A DNA stretch of 64,000 nucleotides from Streptomyces sp. NBC_00273 (lineage in GTDB: Bacteria; Actinomycetota; Actinomycetes; Streptomycetales; Streptomycetaceae). The DNA lies in the NCBI RefSeq assembly GCF_036178145.1, contig NZ_CP108067.1, positions 7,205,501-7,269,500 on the forward strand, written 5' to 3'. Made by a program: the position numbers and the translations under genes. This document shows, in pieces, positions 1 through 9,675 of the stretch. The stretch's first letter is position 1, and the number at the start of each line of letters is the position of its first letter. The notes beneath the pieces were generated by a model, which saw only the letters and a program-made list of their open reading frames with translations, did no database searches and was not told the origin of the DNA.

Positions 1-886
1 TGACGACCTCCGCTCCGGCGGCGGTGAGCAGCTCGGTGTGCTCGGCGTACGAGAACGTGAACGCCGGCCCGCCCGCGACGGCGACCACCGGCCGTCTGCC
101 GGGGGCTCCGCCCCCGGACTCCCGCGCCTCGAACGCCGGAGCGGCTCGATCGGGCGACCACGCCTCGCAGTCCAGCGGCGGGGCCGTGCGGGCCAGCGCC
201 ATCAGGGCGTCCAGGTCGCAGCCCGCCCGGACCTGCGCGGCCAGCGCCGCCACCGAGGCCAGCGCGTCGGTGTGCCGCTCGGCCACCGGGATCAGACCCA
301 GGTGGCGCGAGGGCGTGGCCACCTGCGGAGCCCGCCGCAGGACACCGAGGACCGGCATCCCCGCCTCCTCCAGGGCCTCCCGCAGCATCACCTCGTGCCG
401 GTCGGAGCCGACCTTGTTCAAGATCACGCCCCCCAGCCGCACCTGCGGGTCGAAGGACGCGAAGCCGTGCACCAGCGCCGCCACCGAACGCGACTGCGAG
501 GAGGCGTCGACCACCAGCACCACCGGCGCCCGCAGCAACTTCGCGACCTGTGCCGTAGACGCCAGTTCGCCCCGGCCCGCGGCGCCGTCGTAGAGCCCCA
601 TGACGCCCTCGACGACGGCCAGATCGCACCCGGCCGCCCCGTGCGCGAACAGCGGAGCGACCAGCTCCGGCCCGCACATGAAGGCGTCGAGGTTGCGTCC
701 CGGCCGGCCGGTGGCCAGCGCGTGGTAGCCGGGGTCGATGTAGTCGGGCCCGGCCTTGTGCGGGGACACGGCGAGGCCGCGCTCCGAGAAGGCCGCCATC
801 AGGCCCGTGGCCACGGTGGTCTTGCCGCTGCCGGACGACGGAGCGGCAATGACCAGCCGAGGCACGTTGAACGGGTACGAAGTCAC
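1..886 (-). CDS. cobB: Cobyrinate a,c-diamide synthase, 3'-truncated by window edge
   Basis: Glutamine-dependent, ATP-driven amidation of the a and c side chains of cobyrinic acid in corrinoid biosynthesis. Only the N-terminal 295 codons lie in the window. The GTG start overlaps the cobO stop (GTGA), so the two are translationally coupled. The N-terminus carries a P-loop-like APSSGSGKTT. The last visible part, around RPVVAVAGGPAFTFSY, is the linker entering the C-terminal glutamine amidotransferase domain. The linker itself (bases 99-150) is encoded by a copy of the GC-rich GGGGC-GGA-GCCCC repeat seen between genes elsewhere in the window, which is odd for a coding region. It is the last visible gene of the riboswitch-controlled cob operon. 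The family call is firm; the C-terminus is unseen. Confidence 0.93.
   Translation of the reverse strand, partial: MTSYPFNVPRLVIAAPSSGSGKTTVATGLMAAFSERGLAVSPHKAGPDYIDPGYHALATGRPGRNLDAFMCGPELVAPLFAHGAAGCDLAVVEGVMGLYDGAAGRGELASTAQVAKLLRAPVVLVVDASSQSRSVAALVHGFASFDPQVRLGGVILNKVGSDRHEVMLREALEEAGMPVLGVLRRAPQVATPSRHLGLIPVAERHTDALASVAALAAQVRAGCDLDALMALARTAPPLDCEAWSPDRAAPAFEARESGGGAPGRRPVVAVAGGPAFTFSYAEHTELLTAAGAEVV
99..150 (-). repeat. GC-rich dispersed repeat, copy A, inside cobB
   Basis: On the minus strand this reads CCGGCGTTCGAGGCGCGGG, then GGGGGCGGAGCCCCC. It is the same arrangement as the intergenic copies near 3.7, 3.8, 50.5 and 60.3 kb. It is in frame within cobB and encodes a Gly/Ala/Ser-rich linker. 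Confidence 0.8.
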
Positions 887-1482
887 CACTCGATGCCCTT
901 CTGGCCCTTCTGTCCCGTGTCCATCGGGTGCTTGACCTTGGTCATCTCGGTGACGAGGTCCGCGAACTCCACCAGCTTCTCCGGCGCGTTGCGGCCCGTG
1001 ATCACCACGTGCTGCGTGCCGGGACGGTTGCGCAGCACCTCGATGACCTCGTCGACGTCGATCCAGCCCCAGTGCATCGGGTAGGCGAACTCGTCGAGCA
1101 CGTACAGCTTGTGCGTCTCGGCCGCCAGATCGCGCTTGACCTGCTCCCAGCCCTCCTTGGCCGCCTGCTCGTTGTCGAGCTGCGCGTCCCGCTGGACCCA
1201 GGACCAGCCCTCGCCCATCTTGTGCCAGACGACGGAGCCGCCCTCGCCGGAGGCGCCGAGCACCTTGAGCGCGTTCTCCTCGCCGACCTTCCACTTCGCC
1301 GACTTGACGAACTGGAACACCCCGATCGGCCAGCCCTGGTTCCAGGCGCGCAGCGCCAGCCCGAAGGCCGCCGTGGACTTGCCCTTGCCGGGGCCGGTGT
1401 GGACGAAGACCAGCGGACGGTTGCGGCGCTGGCGCGTCGTGAGCCCGTCGTCCGGAACGACGGACGGCTGTCCCTGAGGCAT
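883..1482 (-). CDS. cobO: Cob(I)yrinic acid a,c-diamide adenosyltransferase
   Basis: Transfers the adenosyl group of ATP to the cob(I) corrinoid. The 199-aa length is normal for CobO/BtuR. A P-loop GPGKGKSTAAFG lies near residues 31-42, followed by the family blocks GVFQFVKSAKWKVGEEN and LYVLDEFAYPMHWGW. The ATG start has AGGAGG eight bases upstream and shares one base with the stop of the upstream chelatase gene (TAATG); its own stop overlaps the cobB start. This tight coupling places it in the cob operon. Cytoplasmic. I see nothing abnormal in the gene. Confidence 0.96.
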   Translation of the reverse strand: MPQGQPSVVPDDGLTTRQRRNRPLVFVHTGPGKGKSTAAFGLALRAWNQGWPIGVFQFVKSAKWKVGEENALKVLGASGEGGSVVWHKMGEGWSWVQRDAQLDNEQAAKEGWEQVKRDLAAETHKLYVLDEFAYPMHWGWIDVDEVIEVLRNRPGTQHVVITGRNAPEKLVEFADLVTEMTKVKHPMDTGQKGQKGIEW

Positions 1483-3617
1483 TACGCGGCCCTCCTGTTG
1501 TTGCTGCTGTGGGGTGAAGCGGTGGATGTCACTGCGGTACGTACGTTCTTCACGAGCCCGGCCAGCGAGTCGGCCCGCAGCCCGTCGAGCGTGACGGCGG
1601 GCCCGCCGAGGTCACGGGCCAGTACGCCGGCCAGCCCCAGCCGGACCGGCCCGGACTCGCAGTCCACGACCACCGAGGCGACGCCCCCGGCCTGCAGCAG
1701 CCGTGCGCTGTGCCCCGCGAGCTCCCGCGGGCTGCTGTCCGTACGGCCCCCGGCGTTCCCGGCCGAGGTGGCCCGCCCGTCGGTGACGACCACGAGCAGC
1801 GGCCGGCGCGAGGGATCCCGCAGCCGCTCGATCCGCAGCACCTCGTGGGCCTTCAACAGCCCGGCGGCCAGCGGGGTGCGGCCGCCCGTCGGCAGCTGCT
1901 CCAACCGGGCGGCGGCCGCGTCCACCGAGGAGGTCGGCGGCAGGGCCAGGTCGGCCGTGGCCCCCCGGAAGGTGATCAGACCGACCTTGTCCCGGCGCTG
2001 GTAGGCGTCCAGGAGCAGGGACAGCACGGCGCCCTTGACCGCGCTCATGCGCTGCCGGGCGGCCATGGAACCGGAGGCGTCGACGACGAAGAGGATGAGG
2101 TTGCCCTCGCGCCCCTCCCGCGTGGCCTGGCGCAGGTCGTCCTTGCGGATCACGAGGCCGCGCCCGTCGCGGCCGCGCGCCTTCTGGTGCGGGGCGGCGG
2201 CCTGGATGGTGGCGGTCAGGTGCAGTTTCGTCAGGTGTCCGCGCGGGCGCTGGGCGCCGGTGGTGCGGCCGTGGGCGGTACGGGCGCGGGAGCGGCGGCC
2301 GGACGCGCCCTCGCCGAGGCCGGGCACGCTGAGCATCTTGGTCCGGAACGGCTCGGCGGCGCGTACCGCGGCCTGCTCGGGCCCGGTGCTCTCCTGGGCG
2401 GCGGGCTGCGGGGCCTCGGGTGCTTCCGCGGGCGCCTCGCCGCCTTCGGGGGCCTCGGGGGCCTCGGGAGTCTCGGCCGAGGGGCCCGGGTCCTCCTGGG
2501 GTCCGTCGTCCTGCGGGGGCGTGCCGCCCGGGCCGCCGTCGGGACCACCGTCCCCGGGGCCGCCGTCGTCGGGGCCCTCGGGCTCCGGCTCGGGCTCCGG
2601 CTCCTCGTCGGGGAACTCGTCCAGGATCCGGTCGAGCATGTCCTCGTCCAGCCCCGGCGCGTCGAACGGGTTGCGGCGCCGCCGGTGGGGGAGCGCCAGC
2701 AGGGCGGCCTGCCGGACGTCCTCCTTGCGCACGTCGGTCCGCCCGGCCCAGGCGGCCAGCGCGGTCGCGGTCCGGGCCATCACGATGTCGGCGCGCATCC
2801 CGTCGACCTCGAACCCGGCGCAGGTCGCCGCGATCTGCAGGAGCGCGGTGTCGCCGAGCGAGACGGTCGGGAGCAGCGCCCGCGCGGCCACCACCCGGGC
2901 GCGGACCTCGTGCTCGTCCCCGGCCCAGCGGGTCGCGAAGCCCGCCGGGTCGTCCTCGTAGGCGAGCCGGCGGCGGACCACCTCGACGCGCTGGGCGGGC
3001 TCGCGGGAGGCGGCCACCTCGACGGTGAGTCCGAACCGGTCGAGGAGCTGCGGCCGCAGCTCACCCTCCTCGGGGTTCATCGTGCCGACGAGAAGGAAGC
3101 GGGCGGCGTGCCGGACGGACACGCCCTCGCGCTCGACGTAGGAGGCGCCCATTGCGGCGGCGTCCAACAGCAGGTCGATCAGGTGGTCGTGGAGGAGGTT
3201 GACCTCGTCGACGTAGAGGATCCCGCGGTGGGCGTCGGCGAGCAGCCCGGGCTCGAAGGCCTTCACGCCCTCGGCGAGGGCCCGTTCGATGTCGAGGGCG
3301 CCGACGAGGCGGTCCTCGGAGGCGCCGACGGGCAGCTCCACCATGCGGGCGGGCCGCAGACCGCCGGGACCGGGCTCGTGCGGGCCGTCCGGGCAGGCCG
3401 GATCCGGCGCGGTGGGCGCGCAGCTGAACCGGCAGCCCGACACGACGTCGACCTGCGGCAGCAGCGCGGACAGCGCGCGGACGGCGGTGGACTTGGCGGT
3501 CCCCTTCTCACCGCGCACGAGCACCCCGCCGACCGCTGGGCTCACGGCGTTGAGCAGGAGCGCCAGCCGCAGGTCGGCTTGGCCGACCACTGCGGTGAAC
3601 GGGTAGGGCGTGCTCAT
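1482..3617 (-). CDS. Magnesium-chelatase-like AAA+/VWA fusion, probable cobaltochelatase subunit
   Basis: A 711-aa protein that fuses a ChlI/BchI-type AAA+ ATPase to a ChlD-type von Willebrand A domain. Seen: Walker A GEKGTAKST near residue 37, Walker B ILYVDEVNLL near 145, a long Pro/Glu/Gly-rich linker at about 340-430, and the MIDAS motif DASGSM near 540 in the VWA domain. In chelatases the I and D subunits power metal insertion by a large H/CobN subunit. Position inside the cob operon suggests cobalt insertion, but the CobN partner is not in this window. A short Cys-containing insert (CRFSC...DPAC, about 62-74) follows the P-loop. AAGGAG precedes the ATG by ten bases. Often annotated chlI/chlD or cobaltochelatase; the metal is inferred. 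Confidence 0.88.
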   Translation of the reverse strand: MSTPYPFTAVVGQADLRLALLLNAVSPAVGGVLVRGEKGTAKSTAVRALSALLPQVDVVSGCRFSCAPTAPDPACPDGPHEPGPGGLRPARMVELPVGASEDRLVGALDIERALAEGVKAFEPGLLADAHRGILYVDEVNLLHDHLIDLLLDAAAMGASYVEREGVSVRHAARFLLVGTMNPEEGELRPQLLDRFGLTVEVAASREPAQRVEVVRRRLAYEDDPAGFATRWAGDEHEVRARVVAARALLPTVSLGDTALLQIAATCAGFEVDGMRADIVMARTATALAAWAGRTDVRKEDVRQAALLALPHRRRRNPFDAPGLDEDMLDRILDEFPDEEPEPEPEPEGPDDGGPGDGGPDGGPGGTPPQDDGPQEDPGPSAETPEAPEAPEGGEAPAEAPEAPQPAAQESTGPEQAAVRAAEPFRTKMLSVPGLGEGASGRRSRARTAHGRTTGAQRPRGHLTKLHLTATIQAAAPHQKARGRDGRGLVIRKDDLRQATREGREGNLILFVVDASGSMAARQRMSAVKGAVLSLLLDAYQRRDKVGLITFRGATADLALPPTSSVDAAAARLEQLPTGGRTPLAAGLLKAHEVLRIERLRDPSRRPLLVVVTDGRATSAGNAGGRTDSSPRELAGHSARLLQAGGVASVVVDCESGPVRLGLAGVLARDLGGPAVTLDGLRADSLAGLVKNVRTAVTSTASPHSSNNRRAA

Positions 3618-3669
3618 GCGTTGCTCACTCCTTGGAAGGCGCGGACCGTTGCCGTGTGCGGCGCTGCTG

Positions 3670-3715
3670 CTGGGGCTCCGCCCCAGACCCCGCGCCTCAA
3701 TCGCCGGCGGGGCTT
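3670..3715 (-). repeat. GC-rich dispersed repeat, copy B
   Basis: On the minus strand this reads GCCCCGCCGGCGATTGAGG, then CGCGGGGTCTGGGGCGGAGC and the closing CCCAG. GGGGC-GGA-GCCCC can fold into a small hairpin. It lies in the 259-base gap between cobQ and the chelatase gene and faces copy C in the opposite orientation. Confidence 0.8.
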
Positions 3716-3800
3716 GATGTGGCTGGTGCCGTGCGGCCGGACGGCCCGCAGGGCGATGTCAGCCCCGCACGGGGGCCCCTCCCAGCGGTAGCCGGGGGAG

Positions 3801-3868
3801 ATTGGGGCGCGGGTCCGGGCGGAGCCCGGTTTCGGGAAGGGGCGGGGTGGGGGACAGCCCCGCAGGGC
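3801..3868 (+). repeat. GC-rich dispersed repeat, copy C
   Basis: On the plus strand this reads ATTGGGGCGCGGGTCCGGGC, then GGAGCCCGG and a TTTCGGGAAGGGGCGGGG tail. It is the same unit as copies B, D and E, and is inverted relative to copy B. Together B and C fill most of the only large gap inside the otherwise overlapping cob operon. No gene is visible between 3618 and 3876. Confidence 0.75.
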
Positions 3869-3876
3869 CCGGCCCG

Positions 3877-5397
3877 TCACGGTGCGCCCGGGGGGAGGAA
3901 CGGGAGGCCGGCCGGAGCGCCGTCCTCGATCAGCCGCAGCAGTGCGTCCGTATCGGCGTGTTCTTCGATCAGGTCGCCGAGCAGGTCCAGCTGCTCCTCC
4001 CGCAGCGCGGCGAACGAGGTGTCCGGTGCCGGGACGAAGCGGCGGCCGGCGGCCGCGGCCACCTCCCGCAGGAACGCCCGGCGGAAGCCGTCCGACTCCA
4101 GCGAACCGTGCCAGTGGGTGCCCCACACCGACCCGACCCGGCAGCCGTCCAGGAAGGCCTCGCCGCCCAGCACCTCGGCCACGCCGTGGTGGATCTCGTA
4201 GCCCGCGACCTCCTCGCCGAGAGCCGTTCCGGAAGGCCGTGCCAGGGTCTTCTCCCGCTCGAAGCGGACCCGTACGGGGAGCAGGCCGAGGCCGTCGACC
4301 TCGCCCGCCTTCGATTCGACCTCGTCCGAGATCCGCTCGCCCAGCGCCTGGAACCCGCCGCAGATGCCCAGCACCGGCCGCCCCTCGGCGGCCCGCCGCA
4401 GCAGCGCGTCCGCGAGCCCGCGCTCGCGCAGCCATTGGAGGGCCTTCACCGTGCCCCGGGTGCCGGGTACGACGACCAGGTCCGCATCGGCCAGTTCCTC
4501 GGCCCGGTCCACGAACCGCACCACGACCCCCGGCTCCGCCGCGAGCGCGTCGACGTCCGTGAAGTTCGACATCAGCGGCACCGCGCACACGGCGACCCGC
4601 AGCACGTCCTCGCCCACCGGAGGCGCGACCACGGACTCGCGCACCGCCCCGCGCAGGGAGACCCGCAGGCCGTCCTCCTCGTCGATGCCCAGGCCGTGCT
4701 GGAACGGCAGCACCCCGTACGTGGCCCGGCCCGTCAGGCCGCGGAGCATCTCCATGCCCGGCTCCAGCAGCGACACGTCGCCGCGGAACTTGTTGACCAG
4801 GTATCCCGCGATCAGGGACTGGTCCTCGGGGGAGAGCAGCGCCGTCGTCCCGAAGAAGGACGCGAAGACCCCGCCGCGGTCGATGTCCCCGACCACGACC
4901 ACCGGGAACCGTGCGGCCCGCGCGATCCCCATGTTCACGATGTCGGTCCGGCGCAGGTTGATCTCGGCCGGACTTCCCGCCCCCTCGCAGATCACGGCGT
5001 CATACGTGCCCCGCAGCTGCTCCAGGCAGTCCGTGACGATGCCGAGCAGCTGCTCCTGGCGCCCGCCGTGGTAGCCGCGGGCGCTCATCTCGCCCACCGG
5101 CTTGCCCAGCAGCACCACCTGGCTGCTGCGGTCACTGCCCGGCTTGAGCAGCACCGGGTTCATCAGAGCGGTCGGCTCCACGCGGGCCGCCTGGGCCTGC
5201 ATCGCCTGGGCGCGCCCGATCTCGGCGCCCTCCAGCGTCACGAAGGAGTTCAGCGACATGTTCTGCGCCTTGAAGGGCGCGACCTTCACGCCCTGCCGGG
5301 CCAGCCAGCGGCAGATGCCCGCCGTGACCACGCTCTTGCCCGCGTCCGACGTGGTGCCCGCGACCAGCAGACCGCCGCCGCGCTTCGCGCCGCTCAT
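3877..5397 (-). CDS. cobQ: Cobyric acid synthase
   Basis: Amidates side chains b, d, e and g of adenosylcobyrinic a,c-diamide using glutamine and ATP. The protein is 506 aa. The N-terminal dethiobiotin-synthetase-like ATPase begins [16 protein letters not shown]; the C-terminal class I glutamine amidotransferase-like domain has the nucleophile motif GICGGFQ near residue 345 and a late His segment YEIHHG. The ATG at 5397 overlaps the cobD stop (ATGA). The frame stays open far upstream through cobD in another frame, but similarity begins only at MSGAKRGGG. Cytoplasmic and part of the B12-riboswitch operon. The next gene starts only after a repeat-filled gap. Confidence 0.96.
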   Translation of the reverse strand: MSGAKRGGGLLVAGTTSDAGKSVVTAGICRWLARQGVKVAPFKAQNMSLNSFVTLEGAEIGRAQAMQAQAARVEPTALMNPVLLKPGSDRSSQVVLLGKPVGEMSARGYHGGRQEQLLGIVTDCLEQLRGTYDAVICEGAGSPAEINLRRTDIVNMGIARAARFPVVVVGDIDRGGVFASFFGTTALLSPEDQSLIAGYLVNKFRGDVSLLEPGMEMLRGLTGRATYGVLPFQHGLGIDEEDGLRVSLRGAVRESVVAPPVGEDVLRVAVCAVPLMSNFTDVDALAAEPGVVVRFVDRAEELADADLVVVPGTRGTVKALQWLRERGLADALLRRAAEGRPVLGICGGFQALGERISDEVESKAGEVDGLGLLPVRVRFEREKTLARPSGTALGEEVAGYEIHHGVAEVLGGEAFLDGCRVGSVWGTHWHGSLESDGFRRAFLREVAAAAGRRFVPAPDTSFAALREEQLDLLGDLIEEHADTDALLRLIEDGAPAGLPFLPPGAP

Positions 5398-6356
5398 CCG
5401 CGCCGCCCTCTCCGTGTCGTACGGGAGACCAGCAGCCGGGCGGCCACGCAGGCGCCCAGGGCCAGCCAGGTCACCTGCCGCGACAGCCGTACCGCCCGCT
5501 CGATGTCCGCGACCTCCACCGGTCGCCCCGCCCCGCCGTTCAGTACGGCCCGGTGCTCGACCCGGCCGCCGTACGCGAGGGTTCCGCCCAGTCTGACACC
5601 CAGCGCCCCGGCGAAGGAGGCCTCGACGGGTCCGGCGTTCGGGCTCGGGTGCGCGGCGGCGTCCGCGCGCCAGGCCCGTACGGCGCCCCGCCGGTCGGGG
5701 CCGGCCAGTACGGCGGCGACCGCCGTCAGCCGGGCTCCCGGCCAGCCGGCCAGGTCGTCGAGCCGGGCGGAGGCCCAGCCGTAGCGCAGGTAGCGGGAGG
5801 ACTTGTGGCCGACCATCGCGTCCAGGGTGTTCACGGCACGGAAGGCCAGCAGTCCGGGGACTCCGGCGACGGCGCCCCACACGAGGGCCCCGACCACCGC
5901 GTCGGAGGTGTTCTCGGCGACGGACTCCACGACGGCGCGGGCCATCTGCTGCCCGTCCAGGGCCTGCGGGTCGCGTCCGCACAGGTGGGGCAGCCGCTCC
6001 CGGGCCACCTCGACGTCCCCGGCGGCGAGCGCGCCACCGATGGCGCGGGCCTCGCGGCCCAGGGAGGTGCCGCCCACGACGGCCCAGGTGGCGGCGGCGG
6101 TCAGGGCGATACGGGCGGCCGCGGGCCGGGATCGCACGGCTCGGGCGCCCAGCGCTCCGACGGCGGCCGCGCCCCCGGCGCACACCAGGGTGTGCAGGAG
6201 GCCCCGGCCGCGGTCGTCGCGCCACAGGGAGCGTTCGACGGCGGCGGCGGCCCGTCCGAAGGCGGCCACGGGGTGCCCTCGGCGCGGATCCCCGAGGATC
6301 CGGTCGCCGATCAGGCCCGCCGTGGCGCCGTACGCGAAGACGCGATCGGCACGCAT
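5394..6356 (-). CDS. cobD: Adenosylcobinamide-phosphate synthase, CbiB/CobD type
   Basis: Membrane enzyme that attaches the aminopropanol arm to adenosylcobyric acid. The 320-aa length and the opening [20 protein letters not shown] are typical. Hydrophobic stretches near residues 55-80, 85-105 and 190-210 and at the C-terminus fit a polytopic protein. The motif [14 protein letters not shown] followed by [19 protein letters not shown] is a CbiB hallmark. I chose the ATG at 6356 because the frame is open further upstream but runs into the riboswitch; GAGG lies about 13 bases upstream, so the ribosome site is weak. First gene after the riboswitch. Confidence 0.94.
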   Translation of the reverse strand: MRADRVFAYGATAGLIGDRILGDPRRGHPVAAFGRAAAAVERSLWRDDRGRGLLHTLVCAGGAAAVGALGARAVRSRPAAARIALTAAATWAVVGGTSLGREARAIGGALAAGDVEVARERLPHLCGRDPQALDGQQMARAVVESVAENTSDAVVGALVWGAVAGVPGLLAFRAVNTLDAMVGHKSSRYLRYGWASARLDDLAGWPGARLTAVAAVLAGPDRRGAVRAWRADAAAHPSPNAGPVEASFAGALGVRLGGTLAYGGRVEHRAVLNGGAGRPVEVADIERAVRLSRQVTWLALGACVAARLLVSRTTRRGRRG

Positions 6357-6399
6357 GGTGACAGGTATGTCCTCACTCAGGGTCCGCGCCCTGGTTCGA

Positions 6400-6560
6400 C
6401 GTGTCCGGCGGCGAGAGTTCCTGGCTCCCGGGACGCACGCGCGGCGTGCGGTTCCGGTGACAGTGGCGGGACCGCGCCGGATTCGCACCGGACTTCCTCT
6501 CCATGCCGCCGTATTGGCTCCGGCAGTCCACCACGCACGTCGAAGGCCCGTCAACTCGCC
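6400..6560 (-). promoter_or_regulatory. Cobalamin (B12) riboswitch
   Basis: On the minus strand the B12 box at 6497-6459 reads AAGTCCGGTGCGAATCCGGC, then GCGGTCCCGCCACTGT. Further down is GAGCCAGGA (6427-6419), another conserved element of the adenosylcobalamin riboswitch class. It ends just before cobD, so it should repress the cob operon when B12 is plentiful. The exact 5' edge and the expression platform are estimates. Confidence 0.95.
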
Positions 6561-6566
6561 GTTGAC
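6550..6566. promoter_or_regulatory. Perfect inverted repeat GTCAAC-N5-GTTGAC
   Basis: A 6-bp perfect inverted repeat at the upstream edge of the riboswitch. It may be a protein-binding site in the cob promoter or an RNA stem. No known operator is recognised. Confidence 0.4.
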
Positions 6567-6598
6567 CTGCGGCGCGGCAGGGGCGCGGGATGCGAAAA

Positions 6599-6627
6599 GC
6601 TCCCTCCGGGACAAACCCGGAGGGAGC
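6599..6627 (-). terminator. Rho-independent terminator after the pit operon
   Basis: A perfect 12-bp stem, GCTCCCTCCGGG/CCCGGAGGGAGC with a 5-base loop, is followed on the minus strand by a T run. It ends the pit and small-membrane-protein transcript before the cob leader. Confidence 0.9.
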
Positions 6628-6658
6628 CTTCACGCCCGGTCGGCCGCGGGGCGGCGGA

Positions 6659-6880
6659 TCAGGCGACGATCAGGTAGATCCCGTAGCCCACGGCCGCCGC
6701 GATGACGGCGAAGCAGGCGTACGCGCCGCTGCGGGCGAGGGTGGCGGTGCCGCCCTGCTCGGTGGCGGTCTCGTGCTTGGACAGGCCCACCAGGCCCAGG
6801 GTGAAGAGGGTCACGAGGGCGACGGTGGCGAAGAGGCTGACCCCGAAGACGGAGCCGAGCGCTTCCCAGTCGATCTTCAT
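6659..6880 (-). CDS. Small membrane protein next to the phosphate transporter
   Basis: A 73-aa protein with two predicted membrane helices: residues about 12-33 (VFGVSLFATVALVTLFTLGLV) and 52-72 (YACFAVIAAAVGYGIYLIV). They are joined by a polar loop, SKHETATEQGG. I recognise no enzymatic domain. It starts 44 bases after the pit stop and ends just before a terminator, so it is probably co-transcribed with pit and may be an accessory subunit; that role is inference from position. The ribosome site before the ATG is weak. Confidence 0.8.
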   Translation of the reverse strand: MKIDWEALGSVFGVSLFATVALVTLFTLGLVGLSKHETATEQGGTATLARSGAYACFAVIAAAVGYGIYLIVA

Positions 6881-6924
6881 ACTGCCGCTTTCTGAATGTC
6901 CGGGTCTCTGTGTCTCTGTCTCGG

Positions 6925-8208
<1,284 letters not shown>

Positions 8209-8255
8209 TTACCCAGGCTTCTGTTTGACGTCAGTGGCTCGGCGACCGTAGGCAA

Positions 8256-8277
8256 CCTGGGTGAACGGAAGATGAAC
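8256..8277 (-). promoter_or_regulatory. PHO box (PhoP-binding direct repeats)
   Basis: On the minus strand two adjacent 11-base units read GTTCATCTTCC and GTTCACCCAGG, each close to the Streptomyces PhoP unit GTTCACC-N4. They lie about 50 bases upstream of the pit start, where the core promoter is expected. Confidence 0.85.
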
Positions 8278-8378
8278 TGACTTGGGCGGAGCGGTGTACT
8301 AGCCCGGGGTGCGATCGGGCCATTCGTCCTGATTCTTACGGTGATAACACCATTAATGCACGTCAAAGCCGGGTGAAT

Positions 8379-8399
8379 GAACCCCTCCGTAGGGGGTTC
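8379..8399. other. Small hairpin between divergent genes
   Basis: GAACCCC-N7-GGGGTTC forms a 7-bp perfect stem in the divergent pit/hydrolase spacer (8209-8493). No T run follows. It could be an operator or an RNA stem. Nothing else is recognised in this spacer apart from the PHO box. Confidence 0.4.
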
Positions 8400-8493
8400 G
8401 CCGTGCGCGCGATCCCGCCCCCCGGGCCTCGAATGAGACCCAGATCACTCCCCCTGCGCCCATCCTGTGCCCGTCGCGGAGGGATCCGCTCCG

Positions 8494-9660
8494 GTGGCCC
8501 GCCCGAGACCCCGACCCGACACTGGAGCAGTGCGTACCGCGACAGCGACGGCTGCGGCCGTCACGACGACCCTCATCGGTGCCGGCGCGGCCGCCGTCGC
8601 CGTCGCCCGGCACGCCGCCGACGCGGCCCTGCGGCCCGAACCGGGACGCCCGCTCCCCGGCGGGCCGAAGCTCAGCGTCCACTCCACGACCGACGGCCGG
8701 ATCACGCTGACCCGCTCGCTCGCCTCCCTGCGCCCCGGCACGTACGGCCTGGTCGCACCCGGCGTGCACGCCGTCGTCGGGCCCGTGGTCCCGGACGCCG
8801 ACCCCGGCCCGGACGCCGTCGTGCGGCAGCTCGTCTCCGTCACCCACGGCACCCTCGACCCCGGCACCCGGGTCTCCCTCACGCCCCAGGTGTACGTCGG
8901 CAACCCGCGCACCGCCCTCGGGCTCGAACACGCCGACGTGGACGTCCCCGGGGAGCTCGGGGCCCTGCCCGCCTGGTTCGTGCCCGCGGCCCGGGACACC
9001 TGGGTGATCGCCGTGCACGGGCTCGGCAGCAGCCGGGAACACCCGATGGTGGTCATGCCCTTCCTGAACCGCCACCAGCTGCCCGTCCTGGACCTCGGCT
9101 ACCGGGGCGACCTGGGCGCCCCCGCCTCCCCGGACGGCCTCGGCCACCTCGGTGAATCGGAATGGCGCGACCTGGACGCGGCCATCCGCTACGCCCTGCG
9201 CTACGGGGCCCGCCGCGTGGTCCTGTACGGCTGGTCCACCGGCGCCACCATGGCCCTGCACGCCTTCGAGCGCTCGCCGCTCGCCCACCGGATCTCCGGG
9301 CTGGTCCTGGACTCCCCGGTACTCGACTGGCACGCCACCCTGCGCGGGCTCGCCGCGGCGCGGGGCGTCCCCGGCGTGGTGCTGCCGCTGGCGGTCCGGG
9401 CCGCCGAAGGCCTCGCGGGCCTGCGCGCCGACCGCCGGCCGGCGGGAGCCGACCCCGGCGCGCTGCGCGTCCCCGTACTGATCTTCCACGGCCCGGACGA
9501 CGCGCTCGCCCCCTGGGCACCCTCGCGCAGGCTCGCCGCCGCCCGCCCCGACCTCATCACGCTGCGCACCGTGAGCGGGGCCGGGCACGGCGCGATGTGG
9601 AACGCCGACCCGGCCGGCTACGAGGAGGCCCTGCGCCGCTTCCTCACCCCCCTCATGTGA
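8494..9660 (+). CDS. Alpha/beta hydrolase with N-terminal membrane anchor or signal
   Basis: A 388-aa protein. After a positively charged N-terminus comes a hydrophobic Ala/Thr/Val segment at about 15-40, a probable anchor or signal. The hydrolase domain covers about 155-385. Catalytic triad candidates are Ser in LYGWSTGA near residue 240, Asp in FHGPDDALAPW near 330 and His in GAGHGAMW near 362; the oxyanion region is AVHGLGSSREHP. Substrate unknown. I prefer the GTG at 8494 because GGAGGG ends ten bases before it; a GTG at 8467 in the same frame lacks a ribosome site. Divergent from pit. Confidence 0.85.
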   Translation: MARPRPRPDTGAVRTATATAAAVTTTLIGAGAAAVAVARHAADAALRPEPGRPLPGGPKLSVHSTTDGRITLTRSLASLRPGTYGLVAPGVHAVVGPVVPDADPGPDAVVRQLVSVTHGTLDPGTRVSLTPQVYVGNPRTALGLEHADVDVPGELGALPAWFVPAARDTWVIAVHGLGSSREHPMVVMPFLNRHQLPVLDLGYRGDLGAPASPDGLGHLGESEWRDLDAAIRYALRYGARRVVLYGWSTGATMALHAFERSPLAHRISGLVLDSPVLDWHATLRGLAAARGVPGVVLPLAVRAAEGLAGLRADRRPAGADPGALRVPVLIFHGPDDALAPWAPSRRLAAARPDLITLRTVSGAGHGAMWNADPAGYEEALRRFLTPLM

Positions 9661-9675
9661 AGGCCCGTGCGCCAC

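Noticed and set aside
1710..3791. A 693-codon plus-strand open frame opposite the chelatase gene
   Set aside because: Its protein is Gly/Arg/Ala low-complexity with no family motif, while the minus strand has clear AAA+ and VWA motifs. High GC keeps the antisense frame open.
5398..6225. N-terminal extension of CobQ by 276 residues
   Set aside because: It runs through cobD in a different frame and has Arg/Gly shadow composition; CobQ similarity begins at 5397 with an ATGA overlap.
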